Source: Pseudomonas palleroniana (GTDB lineage: Bacteria > Pseudomonadota > Gammaproteobacteria > Pseudomonadales > Pseudomonadaceae). From it: DNA of 64,000 nt. Location: positions 1 to 64,000 of the forward strand of contig NZ_PYWX01000052.1 in the NCBI RefSeq assembly GCF_003031675.1, read 5' to 3'. Shown in pieces: positions 55,977-64,000 of this stretch; positions within the stretch are counted from its first letter, which is position 1; every line of letters begins with the position of its first letter. Made by a program: the position numbers and the translations under genes. The notes beneath the pieces are model-generated. The model did not search any database, had not been told where the DNA came from, and worked only from the letters and a program-made list of their open reading frames with translations.

Positions 55977-56681
55977 ATGATCAAGCGTATTGCGCAAACC
56001 GCAGGTTTCACCGGCTTGCTGGCCGCCTTGTTGCTGACCTTGCTGCAAAGCTTCTGGGTTGCCCCGCTGATTCTGCAGGCGGAGACCTTTGAAAAGGCCC
56101 CGGCGACTGCCGAAGTCGCCCATGAACATGCCGCAGGCGCCGCCGCCCACACCCACGATGCCGAGGCCTGGGAGCCTGAAGACGGTTGGCAGCGTGTGCT
56201 GTCTACCACCGGGGGCAACCTGGTGGTCGCCGTCGGTTTCGCGCTGATGCTGGCCGGTCTCTACACCTTGCGTGCGCCCACCCGTACGGCGCAGGGCCTG
56301 CTGTGGGGCCTGGCCGGTTACGCGACGTTCGTACTGGCCCCGACCCTGGGCTTGCCACCCGAGTTGCCGGGCACCGCCGCGGCGGACCTGGCCCAGCGCC
56401 AGATCTGGTGGATCGGCACGGCCGCCTCCACCGCCGCCGGTATCGCGCTGCTGGTATTTGGCCGCAGTTGGCTGCTTAAAGTGTTGGGCGTGGCGATCCT
56501 GGCCGTGCCCCATATCATCGGTGCGCCGCAACCGGCAGTGCATTCGATGCTGGCCCCGGAGGCCCTGGAAGCGCAGTTCAAGATTGCCTCGCAATTGACC
56601 AACGTGCTGTTCTGGCTGGCCCTGGGCTTGATCAGCGCCTGGTTGTTCCGGCGCAATCGCGACGGCCACTACTCGGCATGA
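55977..56681 (+). CDS. cbtA: CbtA, membrane subunit of the predicted cobalt transporter
   Basis: A 234-residue inner-membrane protein with about five to six helices and a His-containing periplasmic loop after the first helix (about 45-65, VAHEHAAGAAAHTHDAEAWEP), as in CbtA proteins. It works with CbtB in cobalt import. Its stop overlaps the cobE start by 4 bases, so transport and biosynthesis genes are co-transcribed behind the riboswitch. Confidence 0.92.
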   Translation: MIKRIAQTAGFTGLLAALLLTLLQSFWVAPLILQAETFEKAPATAEVAHEHAAGAAAHTHDAEAWEPEDGWQRVLSTTGGNLVVAVGFALMLAGLYTLRAPTRTAQGLLWGLAGYATFVLAPTLGLPPELPGTAAADLAQRQIWWIGTAASTAAGIALLVFGRSWLLKVLGVAILAVPHIIGAPQPAVHSMLAPEALEAQFKIASQLTNVLFWLALGLISAWLFRRNRDGHYSA

Positions 56682-57070
56682 CCTTGGTGGTCGGCCTGGG
56701 TTGCCAGCGGGGCTGTGAGGTTCACGCCCTGCTGGCGCTGTTTGACGCCGCCCTGACCGAGGGCGGTATCGAGCGCCAGCAGGTCACGGCACTGGCGAGT
56801 ATCGATCACAAACAGCATGAACCGGGATTGCTCGCACTGGCCGAACAGTTGGGGTTGCCCTTACGCTGTTTCAGTGCGCAACACCTGGCGACGCTTGAAC
56901 ACCGTCTGAGCCATAAATCCGCGATTGCCTTTGCCCATACCGGCTGTTACGGCGTCGCCGAAAGCGCCGCCCTGGCCCTGGCCGAGCAACTCGTCAACGC
57001 CCCTGCCCGCTTGTTGATCAGCCGCCGAAAATCCCCCCAGGCCACCTTTGCATTGGCGTGCGCCGGCTGA
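56678..57070 (+). CDS. cobE: CobE (CbiG C-terminal-like) cobalamin biosynthesis protein
   Basis: A 130-residue protein of the CobE/GbiG C-terminal family. Motifs are VVGLGCQRGC at the N-terminus and VTALASIDHKQHEPGLLALAEQLGLP. CobE assists the aerobic corrin ring pathway, probably by binding an intermediate. Overlap with cbtA and closeness to cobM support the role. Confidence 0.88.
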   Translation: MTLVVGLGCQRGCEVHALLALFDAALTEGGIERQQVTALASIDHKQHEPGLLALAEQLGLPLRCFSAQHLATLEHRLSHKSAIAFAHTGCYGVAESAALALAEQLVNAPARLLISRRKSPQATFALACAG

Positions 57071-57140
57071 AATCCCGATAATTGCCCTCCTCGATCATGA
57101 ACAATCTTCATGCTCGCCCGTTTTTCAACAGGAACTCCCC

Positions 57141-57887
57141 ATGACCGTCTACTTCATCGGCGCAGGCCCCGGCGACCCGGAACTGATCACCGTCAAAGGC
57201 CAGCGGCTGATCCGCAGTTGCCCGGTGATTATCTATGCGGGCTCGCTGGTGCCGGCGGCGGTGTTGGAAGGTCATCAGGCGCAAACGCTGGTCAACAGCG
57301 CCGAATTGCACCTGGAACAGATCATCGAGCTGATCAAGACCGCCCACGCCAACGGCCAGGATGTGGCGCGGGTACACTCGGGCGACCCCAGCCTGTATGG
57401 GGCGATTGGCGAGCAGATCCGGCACTTGCGCGAGTTGGGCATCCCTTTCCAGATCATTCCCGGGGTGACCGCTGTGGCGGCGTGTGCAGCCCTGCTGGAA
57501 ACCGAGCTGACCCTGCCGGATATCGCCCAGAGCGTGATCCTGACGCGTTACGCCGATAAAACCAGCATGCCGGCCGGGGAAGACTTCGACAGCCTGGCCC
57601 GCCATGGCACCACCCTGGCGATTCACCTGGGGGTCAATCATCTGCAGAAAATCGTCGCCCAGTTGCTGCCGCACTATGGCGCGGATTGCCCGATTGCCGT
57701 GGTGCACCGGGCCACCTGGCCGGATCAGGATTGGGTGGTGGGTACGTTAGCGGACATCGCCGAGCAGGTTGCGCTCAAGGGCTTCCGGCGTACGGCACTG
57801 ATTGTGGTGGGCCGGGTGCTGGCCAATGACGGTTTCAGCGAGTCTTCGCTGTACCGCGCAGGTCACGCCCACCTTTATCGCCCCTGA
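57141..57887 (+). CDS. cobM: Precorrin-4 C11-methyltransferase
   Basis: A 248-residue SAM-dependent uroporphyrinogen/precorrin-type methyltransferase. The family signatures are VYFIGAGPGDPELITVKGQ at the start, VARVHSGDPSLYGAIGEQI and ILTRYADKTSMPAGE. It adds the C11 methyl in the aerobic pathway. ATG at 57141 with AGGAACTC upstream is chosen over an upstream start that lies in the gap after cobE. It closes the cbtB-cbtA-cobE-cobM unit. Confidence 0.94.
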   Translation: MTVYFIGAGPGDPELITVKGQRLIRSCPVIIYAGSLVPAAVLEGHQAQTLVNSAELHLEQIIELIKTAHANGQDVARVHSGDPSLYGAIGEQIRHLRELGIPFQIIPGVTAVAACAALLETELTLPDIAQSVILTRYADKTSMPAGEDFDSLARHGTTLAIHLGVNHLQKIVAQLLPHYGADCPIAVVHRATWPDQDWVVGTLADIAEQVALKGFRRTALIVVGRVLANDGFSESSLYRAGHAHLYRP

Positions 57888-57905
57888 ATGCACGGCAGAC
57901 AAAAA

Positions 57906-57994
57906 TGTGGGAGCGGGCTTGCTCGCGAATGCGCAATGTCAGTCAGCGCCTTGGTGACTGATACACCGCAATCGCGAGCAAGCCCGCTCCCACA
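57906..57994. repeat. REP doublet after cobM
   Basis: TGTGGGAGCGGGCTTGCTCG and its reverse complement form an 89-base hairpin-forming pair, a variant of the same REP family with GCGAG in place of GGGAG. Confidence 0.9.
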
Positions 57995-58044
57995 GTTGAT
58001 CTGATTTGTTAGATAGCTCTCATAATTATCTGAATTTCAAGCAT

Positions 58045-58076
58045 AAAAAACGGCGCTCACGGGGCGCCGTTTTTTT
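58045..58076. terminator. Bidirectional terminator between cobM and nfuA
   Basis: AAAAAACGGCGC / GCGCCGTTTTTT with a 7-base loop; A and T tracts on both sides allow it to end both convergent transcripts. Confidence 0.92.
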
Positions 58077-58096
58077 GTTCGCAGTGAACACCGTAC

Positions 58097-58690
<594 letters not shown>

Positions 58691-58749
58691 TCACAGGCTT
58701 GCCGCCAGTTTACGCCAATCATCGAGGCGGTACAAAGTCCTAGTATTTT

Positions 58750-58769
58750 TGTCGGAAAAGTCACCGACA
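58750..58769. promoter_or_regulatory. Inverted repeat upstream of the SET-domain gene
   Basis: TGTCGG-AAAAGTCA-CCGACA lies 81 bases before the start codon, and a nearby TACC-GGCA-GGTA follows. Possibly a regulator site; no family is recognised. Confidence 0.4.
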
Positions 58770-58849
58770 TACCGGCAGGTATCTATATAGGTCCCGGCCC
58801 GGCAGCGCCTGCCTAACATCGGGTTTTACCGACTCGGCCGAGACCCGCC

Positions 58850-61800
58850 ATGGACCCACTATCGTCATCGATTTTTTGCAGAAAACGCCCCGCCCAACTC
58901 GACACCCTGTACCACTTGATCGATGCAGTCACCCCGCTGGCCAGCCCCGCCTCCAGCGCAGCGGCTGCCAGCCTCTATTACCGCCCGCTCCCCGGCTCCG
59001 AACTCGGCCGACAATGCCAGGCCGCGTTCACTACGCTGCAAAAGCTGGAGGCCGACGAGGACTTTGTCGAATACCTACACAACCGGCAACCCTCCCAGAC
59101 GCCCTACACCGACACGCTGCTGGACTCCCTCACCGCCCTCGTCAACACCCCCAGGCAGCCAAAACCTGCCATCCCGGAGGTTTTCACGCTGTGCAATCAA
59201 CCCGTGGTACTGCGCGATATCCCCACCTACTGGACGATGGATGCCGAGGTGCTATTGGCCATCCTCCATCGCGTCGGCGACGGGCTCAAGAGTGACGGCT
59301 CGGTGCGCTTCGATCTCGCGCTCAAATACTACGGCCTGATCCCCCACAGCCCGGCCACTCCCGCGCAATGGAACAGGCTGCTCGACACGCTACGCGAATG
59401 CTGCGCGCTGCTCGCGCTGGGGCATGCCGATCACAATAACGACCTGGAGCCGCTACTGGGCGACGCCGGCGATGCAATCATCGTCGGCGTGACGCGTGCG
59501 CTGGAGGAGGAACACGGCAAATCGCTGTTCAGCCACATCTTGCCCGACAGCTTTTTTGCCCCCCAGCAAAAGCTGGCCCGCAGCCAGCCGACCGCACTGT
59601 TAAGCGAATACCTGCATCAGCCCCACAGCCTCGAGGTCGGCCGGCGGATCGTCAGCGCACTCGACTGGTTCGGCGCAGACCCGACGCAGGACTGCCCCCG
59701 GGCAGTGCTGGTCAAACTCGTCTGGCGCGCCCTATGGCTGAGCATCAAGCCCCAGGACGCCGCCCAGTACGACAACGAACTCAACCGGTTGATCGAACCG
59801 TGCGCCCGCTACGCGCAAATCCGCGAGTCCCTACTGCACGACTACCAGCGTGAGTTGGGCGTCGACGCCCATGGCGCGGCGCTGGTGCTGTGCGTCGCCA
59901 AGGCGCACATCGCCAGCGAGGTATGGGTCGACGACATTCCCGATGAGCTGTCCTACGGCACCACCAGTGCCTGGGTGCATTTCAAAAGTGGCTTTCTGCT
60001 CGCCGAATGCCTGGCACCCGGCGCGGCGCGGGGTTTCACCTTCGATGAGTTGCACAACCTCTCAGCTGAGTACTTCCGGGCCTGCGAGGGCGATACCGGG
60101 CGACAGGCGCTGGTGACCCTGGCCAGATTGCCACCGACCCTGCACTGGGCGCAGGCCAACGGTTTGCTGCCCGTGCAAAAGCAGCGCTATACCCCCGAGC
60201 AAGTGACCCAGGCGGTTGCGGCACTGGAGCGCCACGAGCGCGAGGTGATCGAGGCGGTCAAGCAGCTTGTACTCCGGCCACCGGGACGCGCGCAGTTCAG
60301 CAGCGACCAAGCCCATGACAAGGCGTTCTATGCCTATTTGCAAACCCCGAAAGCTGCCTATAAAAAACTGATCAAGACACTGCTCGCGCAAATCCCGCCG
60401 GCGGTCGGCGATATCGAGCGCGATGAAGTCCGCGTCTATGCATTGCGCGAGCCGCTGCGCGACGTCGAAGCCACCTTCGAAACCCCGCGCCGGACCGCCG
60501 CCGTACGTGGCCGCACGGGTTTCATCCTGCGCCTGGGCAACCCGCGTCTGGCGAACGCGGCATGTTACATCGAAGTGTTTCCCGCCCTTGGCGTGATTCG
60601 TGTGCGCGACGACATCCGCAGCCTGCTGATCGGTGGCGTGGTCAAGACCCAATCGATTGGCGGCGCCACCCGCCCCGGCAAGGGCAGTTTTCGCTGCGGC
60701 ACCTTGCTGGCATTCGACTGGCCGGCCTACCGCAACGGCGCAACGCCCAGGCCCGGCCAGCACCATACGCTGATCGCCGACCCCGTTGGCGAGGTGCTGG
60801 CACCGCTCGATCTACCCGTCAGTCAGGCGTCCCGCGCCACCAACCACCTCTATGGCGCACGCGCTGAAGCGCTGGCGCACATGATTGCCGAGCAACACTT
60901 TTACTGCGACGAAGTCGCGTTGTTGGATACCACCCGTGAAGCCACCAAGGTACTGGACCTCGGCGAATACCTCGGCGAGCGCATGGCGTTCTGGGGCAAA
61001 GTCCTGGTGCCGTTCTGGGGCCCCATCGAGGACCTCAATTCCAGCGACCCGGAACGCGTGGCCCTCGGCGGCTTGAGTTTTTTTGCCGATATCGTTGGGT
61101 TTGCCCTGCCCCTGGGCAAATACGTGGCCGGCAGTGCCAGGGTGATCGTGCAATCGGGCCGAGCCGGGATCCGCCTGGCGCTGCCCGCGCTCAAGGCCCT
61201 GACGCGGCAGTTGATCATCCAGGTGTTGCAGGAACTCAACCCACTCAGCGCCCTCCCGACCCTTTTGCGCATGGGCCATTATTACTCGCTCAAATTGCTC
61301 TACAAGACCTTGAACACGTTCGGCGAATGGGCGGACGAGATGATTCCGGCCAGCCGTTTGATCCCGGTAAACCCCACAGGCTGGACGCCACGGCAACCCG
61401 GCGACCGACTGTTCGTGGTAGCCGGCACGCCGAATGTGCCGCTGCGTAATGTCGGCAGTAATGCGCGCCCAGACTGGCGCTTGATTGACGCAGCCTCGGA
61501 CAGCGTCTTCGGCCCACGCTTTCGCGAACCGGTCACGGTCATGAGCAACAGCGACCCGCACATCAGCCGCTATGCGGTGTCAGCCCACTGGATCAGCGGG
61601 CTTAAGCCGGATTCCCGGGGGATTTTCCACCGACGCGAGTATGGTCAAGCGTTTGTCTGCAACATCGATGAGCGCGGCGAGATCGCCGTTTATCAGATCC
61701 GCGAGCATTCCTACGGCTACCTCAAGGAAATCGCCGAAGGGAGCGCAAACAGTTTTACCGTCGCACTGGTCAACCCGAAAACCAATCAGGACTTGGGTAT

Positions 61801-63235
61801 CAGGCTGTCCTCGGTGCAGCCCGGCCATTGGTTTTCAAGCCCGACAAGACTCGCGGGCGGCGCGCCGGATGGCCTGAATGTGCTTACGCCGCCGACCTTG
61901 CAAAAGTGGTCGGCCTTCTCCGAGATGGCCCTGAAACTGGCGGCGGACGCCTTCATCAAAAAGCACAAGCTCGATCCCGCAGCGTTTCATCAGTTTGTGC
62001 ATACCCGCGGCGAACTGCGCGGTCGCGGCCAGGAAATGCTCGATCAAGCCAACCGCGCTCGGGTGCCCGTAACCTTGAAAAACTTGCAACGCTGGCGGCG
62101 CATGCCCCAGGCGATGCGGGTCAAGCGCACCCGCGAGGGCTATGCCCACGATCACAACCTCGACCCGCAGGCCTTTATCGACCACGTCAATATGGACGGC
62201 TCATTCACGCCACTTGGCAAAGTCCTGGAAAAACACAGCCTGCAGCAGTCGTTCAGCCCGCTGACCCGGCAAGACCTGGAGGATTGGCACCGCCTGCACG
62301 CCCAGACCCAGCCGCATCGTTCGATGGAACACTTCCTCGACCAGCGTAATCTGAACCCGGTGAAATGGCGGCAGTATGTCGAAGACAATGGCCAGTTGAC
62401 CCAGTCCGGGCGCCTGGCGGTGTTTTTTGACCAGCCCCTGCCCAACACACCGCTGGCGCGCAAGCGCACAGTGCCGGTGCCGGCCGCCAGTCCCTCCAAG
62501 GATTCCACCACCCAGACGTCGCCGCGTGAACCCGACACTGAACAGCCTACCCTTGCCGCCAAGCGCAGCCGTACGCACTACGACGCCGATCGCCCCGATG
62601 GGCACCAGATCAACAACGCCGCGCCGATCCTGCAAGATCCCTACAACGTCAACCGCAGCCTGACGGCAGACCTGGAGGGCGCGGTGGAGCAGATCAGGAT
62701 CACCAATGACTGCGGCCTGTTCGACGGGCTCAGGGAGCCCAAGCGCCAGCGGGTGATCGAGGCCGTGACGGAAGACATCCAGGATTGGATCACCAAGGAA
62801 GGCCGTCACCATGACCTGCTGAGCGAACTGTTCGAGGTAAAAAAACTCGACGACGGCCCGGAGCGCGGCTACTCGCTGGTGGCACGGCGCGATATCCAGC
62901 ATTTTGATGTGTTGGGGCCGTACACCGGGCGCCTGCATCTGAACGATGCGTCGCTCAGCGCCGATATTCTTGAGCATGGCATGCAGCGGGTGTCCGACTA
63001 TTTATTCCAGACCGCCACCGAGGGCGCGACGATCAGCGGGCATGGCAACAGCAATATGCTCAGCCTGATCAATACAGGCCAGATGCCCGGCGCGCCACGC
63101 GTGGGCAACGACAATGTGGCGGCCGTCTATGCCGGAAAATACATGGTCTTCCTGATCGCCAAGGACGACATTCGCGCCGGCAGTGAACTGCTGATGGACT
63201 ATGGCCCCGCCTACTGGTCACGCCCATCCCCGTAG
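58850..63235 (+). CDS. Giant protein with C-terminal SET methyltransferase domain, candidate effector/toxin
   Basis: A 1461-residue protein without an obvious Sec signal peptide. The N-terminal 700 residues are not recognised. A Gly/Ala-rich hydrophobic stretch (about 737-767) could insert in a membrane. Three imperfect modules recur about every 63 residues (near 1037, 1101 and 1164: KLDPAAFHQFVHTRGEL, NLDPQAFIDHVNMDGSF, NLNPVKWRQYVEDNGQL). A polar Lys/Arg-containing linker follows. The last 135 residues form a SET domain: GYSLVARRDI, GPYTG, GNSNMLSLINTG, AGKYMVFLIAKDDIRAGSELLMDYG, keeping the Asn-Ile/Leu-Asn and DY elements. Organisation recalls large Pseudomonas toxin-like proteins; secretion and target are unknown. 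No T3SS or immunity gene is adjacent. Confidence 0.78.
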   Translation: MDPLSSSIFCRKRPAQLDTLYHLIDAVTPLASPASSAAAASLYYRPLPGSELGRQCQAAFTTLQKLEADEDFVEYLHNRQPSQTPYTDTLLDSLTALVNTPRQPKPAIPEVFTLCNQPVVLRDIPTYWTMDAEVLLAILHRVGDGLKSDGSVRFDLALKYYGLIPHSPATPAQWNRLLDTLRECCALLALGHADHNNDLEPLLGDAGDAIIVGVTRALEEEHGKSLFSHILPDSFFAPQQKLARSQPTALLSEYLHQPHSLEVGRRIVSALDWFGADPTQDCPRAVLVKLVWRALWLSIKPQDAAQYDNELNRLIEPCARYAQIRESLLHDYQRELGVDAHGAALVLCVAKAHIASEVWVDDIPDELSYGTTSAWVHFKSGFLLAECLAPGAARGFTFDELHNLSAEYFRACEGDTGRQALVTLARLPPTLHWAQANGLLPVQKQRYTPEQVTQAVAALERHEREVIEAVKQLVLRPPGRAQFSSDQAHDKAFYAYLQTPKAAYKKLIKTLLAQIPPAVGDIERDEVRVYALREPLRDVEATFETPRRTAAVRGRTGFILRLGNPRLANAACYIEVFPALGVIRVRDDIRSLLIGGVVKTQSIGGATRPGKGSFRCGTLLAFDWPAYRNGATPRPGQHHTLIADPVGEVLAPLDLPVSQASRATNHLYGARAEALAHMIAEQHFYCDEVALLDTTREATKVLDLGEYLGERMAFWGKVLVPFWGPIEDLNSSDPERVALGGLSFFADIVGFALPLGKYVAGSARVIVQSGRAGIRLALPALKALTRQLIIQVLQELNPLSALPTLLRMGHYYSLKLLYKTLNTFGEWADEMIPASRLIPVNPTGWTPRQPGDRLFVVAGTPNVPLRNVGSNARPDWRLIDAASDSVFGPRFREPVTVMSNSDPHISRYAVSAHWISGLKPDSRGIFHRREYGQAFVCNIDERGEIAVYQIREHSYGYLKEIAEGSANSFTVALVNPKTNQDLGIRLSSVQPGHWFSSPTRLAGGAPDGLNVLTPPTLQKWSAFSEMALKLAADAFIKKHKLDPAAFHQFVHTRGELRGRGQEMLDQANRARVPVTLKNLQRWRRMPQAMRVKRTREGYAHDHNLDPQAFIDHVNMDGSFTPLGKVLEKHSLQQSFSPLTRQDLEDWHRLHAQTQPHRSMEHFLDQRNLNPVKWRQYVEDNGQLTQSGRLAVFFDQPLPNTPLARKRTVPVPAASPSKDSTTQTSPREPDTEQPTLAAKRSRTHYDADRPDGHQINNAAPILQDPYNVNRSLTADLEGAVEQIRITNDCGLFDGLREPKRQRVIEAVTEDIQDWITKEGRHHDLLSELFEVKKLDDGPERGYSLVARRDIQHFDVLGPYTGRLHLNDASLSADILEHGMQRVSDYLFQTATEGATISGHGNSNMLSLINTGQMPGAPRVGNDNVAAVYAGKYMVFLIAKDDIRAGSELLMDYGPAYWSRPSP

Positions 63236-63256
63236 GGTCGACGATAGCGCGGGGAC

Positions 63257-64000
63257 TCAGAGGTTTTCATAGCGGTTCATGTCCAGTACACCCTCTTCCA
63301 CCGGTGTGGTTTCGTGGATGTACCGCGACAGATCGTGAAAGTACTGCCAAAACAGCGGATGACTGCGACGAATACCCCATCGATCAACGATCTGCTCAAA
63401 ACCCTTGGCATCCTTGGCGTTCTCCATGGCCGCCACAAACTCAGGCACTTGCTGCGCCGGGATGTTGAAGATGAAGTTCGGATAGCTGGTCAGTACGCCG
63501 GGATAAATAGTCAGCGTATCCAGCCCGGGCTGGTAGCGATAGGCCTCACCCAGCAGGAACGCCACGTTACTGTGCGCTCGATTGCGCAGCATGCTGTAGA
63601 CCTCGCGCTTGCCGCTGGCGGTCTCAATGCGCAGCAAGGTCGCTTCAGGCAATTGGTCGATGACCTTGAGCCCGGCCGCCGGGCGTGAGGTCAGGCGGCT
63701 GAGCGCCTGTTCGGCGTCCTGCAAGGCCGGCTCGATACCGTCACGCGAGCAAAACGCGCCGGTGCAGCGGTTGATCGGGTCCGGGCTGACGTTGAGGTCG
63801 CCGTAGCGGGCCAGCAACTGGTTGGCGAAGTCGCGTTTCGGGTCTTGCGCGTTGAGGTGCAGGCCGCTCGGCTTGTCGTCGTCAATCGCCTCATAGTCGA
63901 GCCACATCTTCAGTTTCCCGCTGTTCTGGTACCAGTCATCGAGAAAACCGTCGCGGCTGTCAGCCGGCATCAAGCGCAGGAAGTTCTGCTCGGCGCCGTT
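63257..64000 (-). CDS. cti: Fatty acid cis/trans isomerase, C-terminal part (cut by window end)
   Basis: The last 248 codons of a gene that continues past the right edge; the reading frame stays open to base 64000 (NGAEQNFLRLMPADS). Recognised from NRAHSNVAFLLGEAYRYQPG, TIYPGVLTSYPNFIFNIP and DRWGIRRSHPLFWQYFHDLS, typical of Cti. Cti is a periplasmic haem-containing enzyme that turns cis- into trans-unsaturated phospholipid acyl chains during solvent or heat stress. The haem site would be in the missing N-terminal part. It is convergent with the SET-domain gene, 21 bases apart. Confidence 0.85.
   Translation of the reverse strand, partial: NGAEQNFLRLMPADSRDGFLDDWYQNSGKLKMWLDYEAIDDDKPSGLHLNAQDPKRDFANQLLARYGDLNVSPDPINRCTGAFCSRDGIEPALQDAEQALSRLTSRPAAGLKVIDQLPEATLLRIETASGKREVYSMLRNRAHSNVAFLLGEAYRYQPGLDTLTIYPGVLTSYPNFIFNIPAQQVPEFVAAMENAKDAKGFEQIVDRWGIRRSHPLFWQYFHDLSRYIHETTPVEEGVLDMNRYENL

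Overview
The window is chromosomal DNA of a fluorescent Pseudomonas, most likely of the P. fluorescens group. The evidence is gene content: a ptxS-kguEKTD 2-ketogluconate operon, a six-gene fap functional-amyloid operon, aerobic-type cobalamin genes (cobN, cobW, cobE, cobM, cbtAB), a 6PGDH-zwf operon and the 3' end of a fatty-acid cis/trans isomerase gene. The DNA is GC-rich and carries many REP-type palindromes (the GTGGGAGGGGGCTTGCTCCC family and a GTAGTGAGCGGGCTTG family). No rRNA, tRNA, CRISPR array, prophage or transposase gene was seen.

Layout. 0-9.2 kb: a TSUP permease; an RstA/RstB-like two-component system followed by a methyltransferase; divergent from it, an RND efflux pair (adaptor and transporter, no outer-membrane gene); a DUF1345 membrane protein. 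9.2-14.4 kb: ptxS and kguE-kguK-kguT-kguD, with two identical perfect PtxS-type operators. 14.5-22.6 kb: an MCP, a xanthine-type permease, an LEA lipoprotein, a GNAT enzyme, a nitrilase divergent from a LysR regulator, a DUF883 protein and a DpkA-like reductase. 22.6-23.35 kb is non-coding, with a MITE-like element flanked by a target duplication. 23.35-30.8 kb: an orphan FecR-like protein, then fapABCDEF behind a sigma-54-type promoter with upstream palindromes, and convergent to it a sigma-54 enhancer-binding protein resembling VpsR. 31-35 kb: small conserved proteins and a 6PGDH-zwf-HAD operon with 4-base overlaps. 35-49 kb: mostly housekeeping genes (a CptA/EptC-like transferase, zapE, pepN, glpG, a metallophosphatase, nadK). 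48.6-57.9 kb: a cobalamin/cobalt locus with two divergent cobalamin riboswitches, cobW-cobN-chlI-chlD-like leftward and cbtB-cbtA-cobE-cobM rightward. 58-64 kb: nfuA, a 1461-residue protein ending in a eukaryote-like SET methyltransferase domain, and the 3' end of cti.

How the parts work together. Kgu proteins turn 2-ketogluconate into 6-phosphogluconate, which the 6PGDH-Zwf operon also handles. The fap genes encode a complete amyloid subunit and export set; promoter architecture and gene neighbourhood suggest the adjacent enhancer-binding protein switches it on. The cobalamin locus is arranged so that cofactor excess would shut off both cobalt uptake and chelation.

Most unusual items: the SET-domain giant protein (candidate host-directed effector), a MITE-like element inserted inside another palindromic element with a near-exact target duplication, and a palindromic element whose two ends supply the stop codons of two convergent genes.
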